Both the position numbers and the translations under genes were made by a program. Positions 5,249-6,382 of a DNA stretch of 6,382 nucleotides are shown here, in pieces. The notes beneath the pieces are model-generated. The model was not told where the DNA came from. It saw nothing but the letters and a program-made list of their open reading frames with translations, and did not search any database. The stretch's first letter is position 1, and the number at the start of each line of letters is the position of its first letter. Source of the stretch: Bordetella parapertussis (GTDB lineage Bacteria > Pseudomonadota > Gammaproteobacteria > Burkholderiales > Burkholderiaceae_B); contig CAMAYM010000130.1 of NCBI GenBank assembly GCA_945862495.1, positions 1 to 6,382 of the forward strand, in the 5' to 3' direction.

Positions 5249-6189
5249 TTAGCAGAAGCGCCAGCAGCGGCAAAGACACCAGATTCAGTGTTCTTCAGGC
5301 TAACTATACCAACGCGCAGAGCGGAGGTAATAGGCGCACTGATGCCAAACGCAGTCTGCTTGCCAGCGTAAGTACCAGTGGTCGGTGTACCTTTATTGTC
5401 TTCTTGACCAAAACCGATTTTCACAAAACCGAAGTCATAGTCAGCGCTCATGCGGGTACGCTTACGGTCTGTGGTACTGCCGATGGTTGTGGAGCCGGTA
5501 AAAGTGGTGCTGTCAACGCCTGCAGTCAAAGGACCGTTGGCATAATTCAGACCAACTACATTGGCAGCAAGTCCCAAGTCAGCCTCGGAGCCGCTTGCAG
5601 CAATAGCAGTGGATTTGATACCCACTGTGCCAATGGAGTCATAGCGACCAACGGTAACTGCAAAACCTTGAATGTTTGGGGAGGTGTATGCCAAAGCGTT
5701 GGCATATGCGGAACCCGACAACACACCGCCGTCATCCAAGCCTGTGCTTGTAGACAATACGGTGCCAGCATAGGCGCGACCTGAAATACCGTTGCCAATT
5801 TCAATAGAACCTGCTGTCAACGTACCAAAAGAACCGCTCAAAAACACAGTTGCGTTACGACCTACTTCGGTAGAAGCGGATTGTGCGTAAGTTTGTGTGA
5901 CAGCTGTTGTTGTTTGAGCTACAACAGTTGTCTGAACAACGTTTCCACGGCCGCGTACACGCAGGGCCATGCTGGCGCCGGCTTTCAAACCGCCACCTAG
6001 ATCTTCAACAGCATTAAAGTCGATGTTACCGTCAGTAACGGCAATGTTGGCTTTGCCTTTAGCGGTGGCTGCGGAGCCCAAAGGCTGATCATAGGCAGTT
6101 CCAAATTTGCCGGAAATCGTAACGGATGACTGAGCAGAAGCTGCAGTCACGGCTGCCAAAGCAGCCAGGGCAATCAGGGATTTTTTCAT
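5098..6189 (-). CDS. Gram-negative porin (porin_4 / OmpC-like, Burkholderiales type)
   Basis: Complete 363-residue outer-membrane general porin, probably a trimer of 16-stranded barrels passing small, mostly anionic solutes, as is usual in this family. The signal peptide is residues 1-19 (MKKSLIALAALAAV...ASA), with mature QSSVTISGKFGTAYD. Family landmarks are FNAVEDLGGGLKAGASMALRVRG (here 58-80), FLSGSFGTLTAGSIEIGN (116-133), LNYANGPLTAGV, YDFGFVKIGFGQ, DYSFSKRTTLNASYA (321-335) and the terminal Phe of RLMHSF needed for barrel assembly. GGAG (6199-6202) lies 9 nt before the ATG, a good Shine-Dalgarno. A Thr/Val/Gln-rich stretch (84-103) after the RVRGRG segment is unusually low in complexity and probably forms an exposed loop. 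Base composition is intermediate between the GC-rich regulator and the AT-rich transferases. A terminator follows at once, so it is monocistronic. A truncated paralogue lies at 1753-1903. Confidence 0.93.
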   Translation of the reverse strand: MKKSLIALAALAAVTAASAQSSVTISGKFGTAYDQPLGSAATAKGKANIAVTDGNIDFNAVEDLGGGLKAGASMALRVRGRGNVVQTTVVAQTTTAVTQTYAQSASTEVGRNATVFLSGSFGTLTAGSIEIGNGISGRAYAGTVLSTSTGLDDGGVLSGSAYANALAYTSPNIQGFAVTVGRYDSIGTVGIKSTAIAASGSEADLGLAANVVGLNYANGPLTAGVDSTTFTGSTTIGSTTDRKRTRMSADYDFGFVKIGFGQEDNKGTPTTGTYAGKQTAFGISAPITSALRVGIVSLKNTESGVFAAAGASAKGTGVSADYSFSKRTTLNASYATIARDDLTDGAAYNKEGTQYRIRLMHSF

Positions 6190-6382
6190 TGAGAGTTACT
6201 CCAAAGTTGAACATAGGGCTCCAGGGCTTTGAGGACCCGGGCCAACCTCCCATTTAGGAAGCTGTTGCTATTGCACCAGAGGGCGGGGGCCAAGGCAAAG
6301 AAAACTGCTGCCGAAATTTCTTTTCGTTGCAGTCCAACAACAAACCGGCCGGCTTCAGGTGCGTTCGCAGTGGCTACACTGG
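6190..6382 (-). promoter_or_regulatory. Porin upstream region (leader and presumed promoter)
   Basis: No coding frame is recognised in these 193 bp, which should hold the porin promoter and mRNA leader. The only certain element is the ribosome-binding site GGAG at 6199-6202. A perfect palindrome GAAATTTC (6313-6320), within a wider CGAAA/TTTCG inverted repeat (6312-6326), and a GAGG/CCTC-bounded GC-rich repeat (6231-6249) are candidate operator or RNA-structure sites. I could not pick a convincing -35/-10 pair. Confidence 0.35.

Noticed and set aside
5107..5784. Long plus-strand open frame of 225 codons opposite the porin
   Set aside because: It is an antisense shadow of a well-supported porin gene. 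Its translation is Cys-rich with no recognisable domain and no convincing ribosome site.

Overview
The window looks like a chromosome segment of a betaproteobacterium, most likely of the Comamonadaceae (Rhodoferax/Polaromonas-like). The basis is a typical Burkholderiales 'porin_4' gene with a MKKSLIALAALAAV-type signal peptide, a HexR-like RpiR regulator and a DUF3047 lipoprotein, all in GC-rich DNA. No sequence search could be run, so the taxon is an inference from these families.

Layout. Positions 1-804 (+) hold the 3' part of a HexR/RpiR-type regulator whose start lies outside the window. It converges with a DUF3047 putative lipoprotein gene (817-about 1614, minus). Positions 1682-1903 hold a porin terminator plus the last 49 codons of a porin gene (minus), the 3' stump of a second porin copy. 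Its upstream edge is cut sharply at 1903/1904 and is followed by what may be the first 21 codons of a GNAT acetyltransferase gene. Positions 1967-2132 have no recognisable gene but lead into an AT-rich two-gene unit. The first gene (2133-4091, +) encodes ten TPRs fused to a GT9-like glycosyltransferase domain. The second (4088-4804, +) encodes a small GT8-like glycosyltransferase with a DGD motif. The two overlap by ATGA. A 221-bp spacer (4805-5025) carries sequences resembling insertion-sequence ends and an orphan Shine-Dalgarno/ATG. Positions 5026-6189 (minus) hold a complete porin with its terminator, and its 5' region runs to the window end.

The main structural point is that the glycosyltransferase pair sits between two direct copies (about 222 bp, roughly 86% identical over the coding part) of a porin 3' end plus terminator. 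It is much more AT-rich than the regulator and lipoprotein genes. This fits an accessory cassette placed between tandem porin genes, with the first porin destroyed by deletion. The two transferases probably act together, either on a surface polysaccharide or on a protein. Porin or another surface protein as target is only a hypothesis from proximity.

I see no CRISPR array, tRNA, rRNA or complete mobile element.
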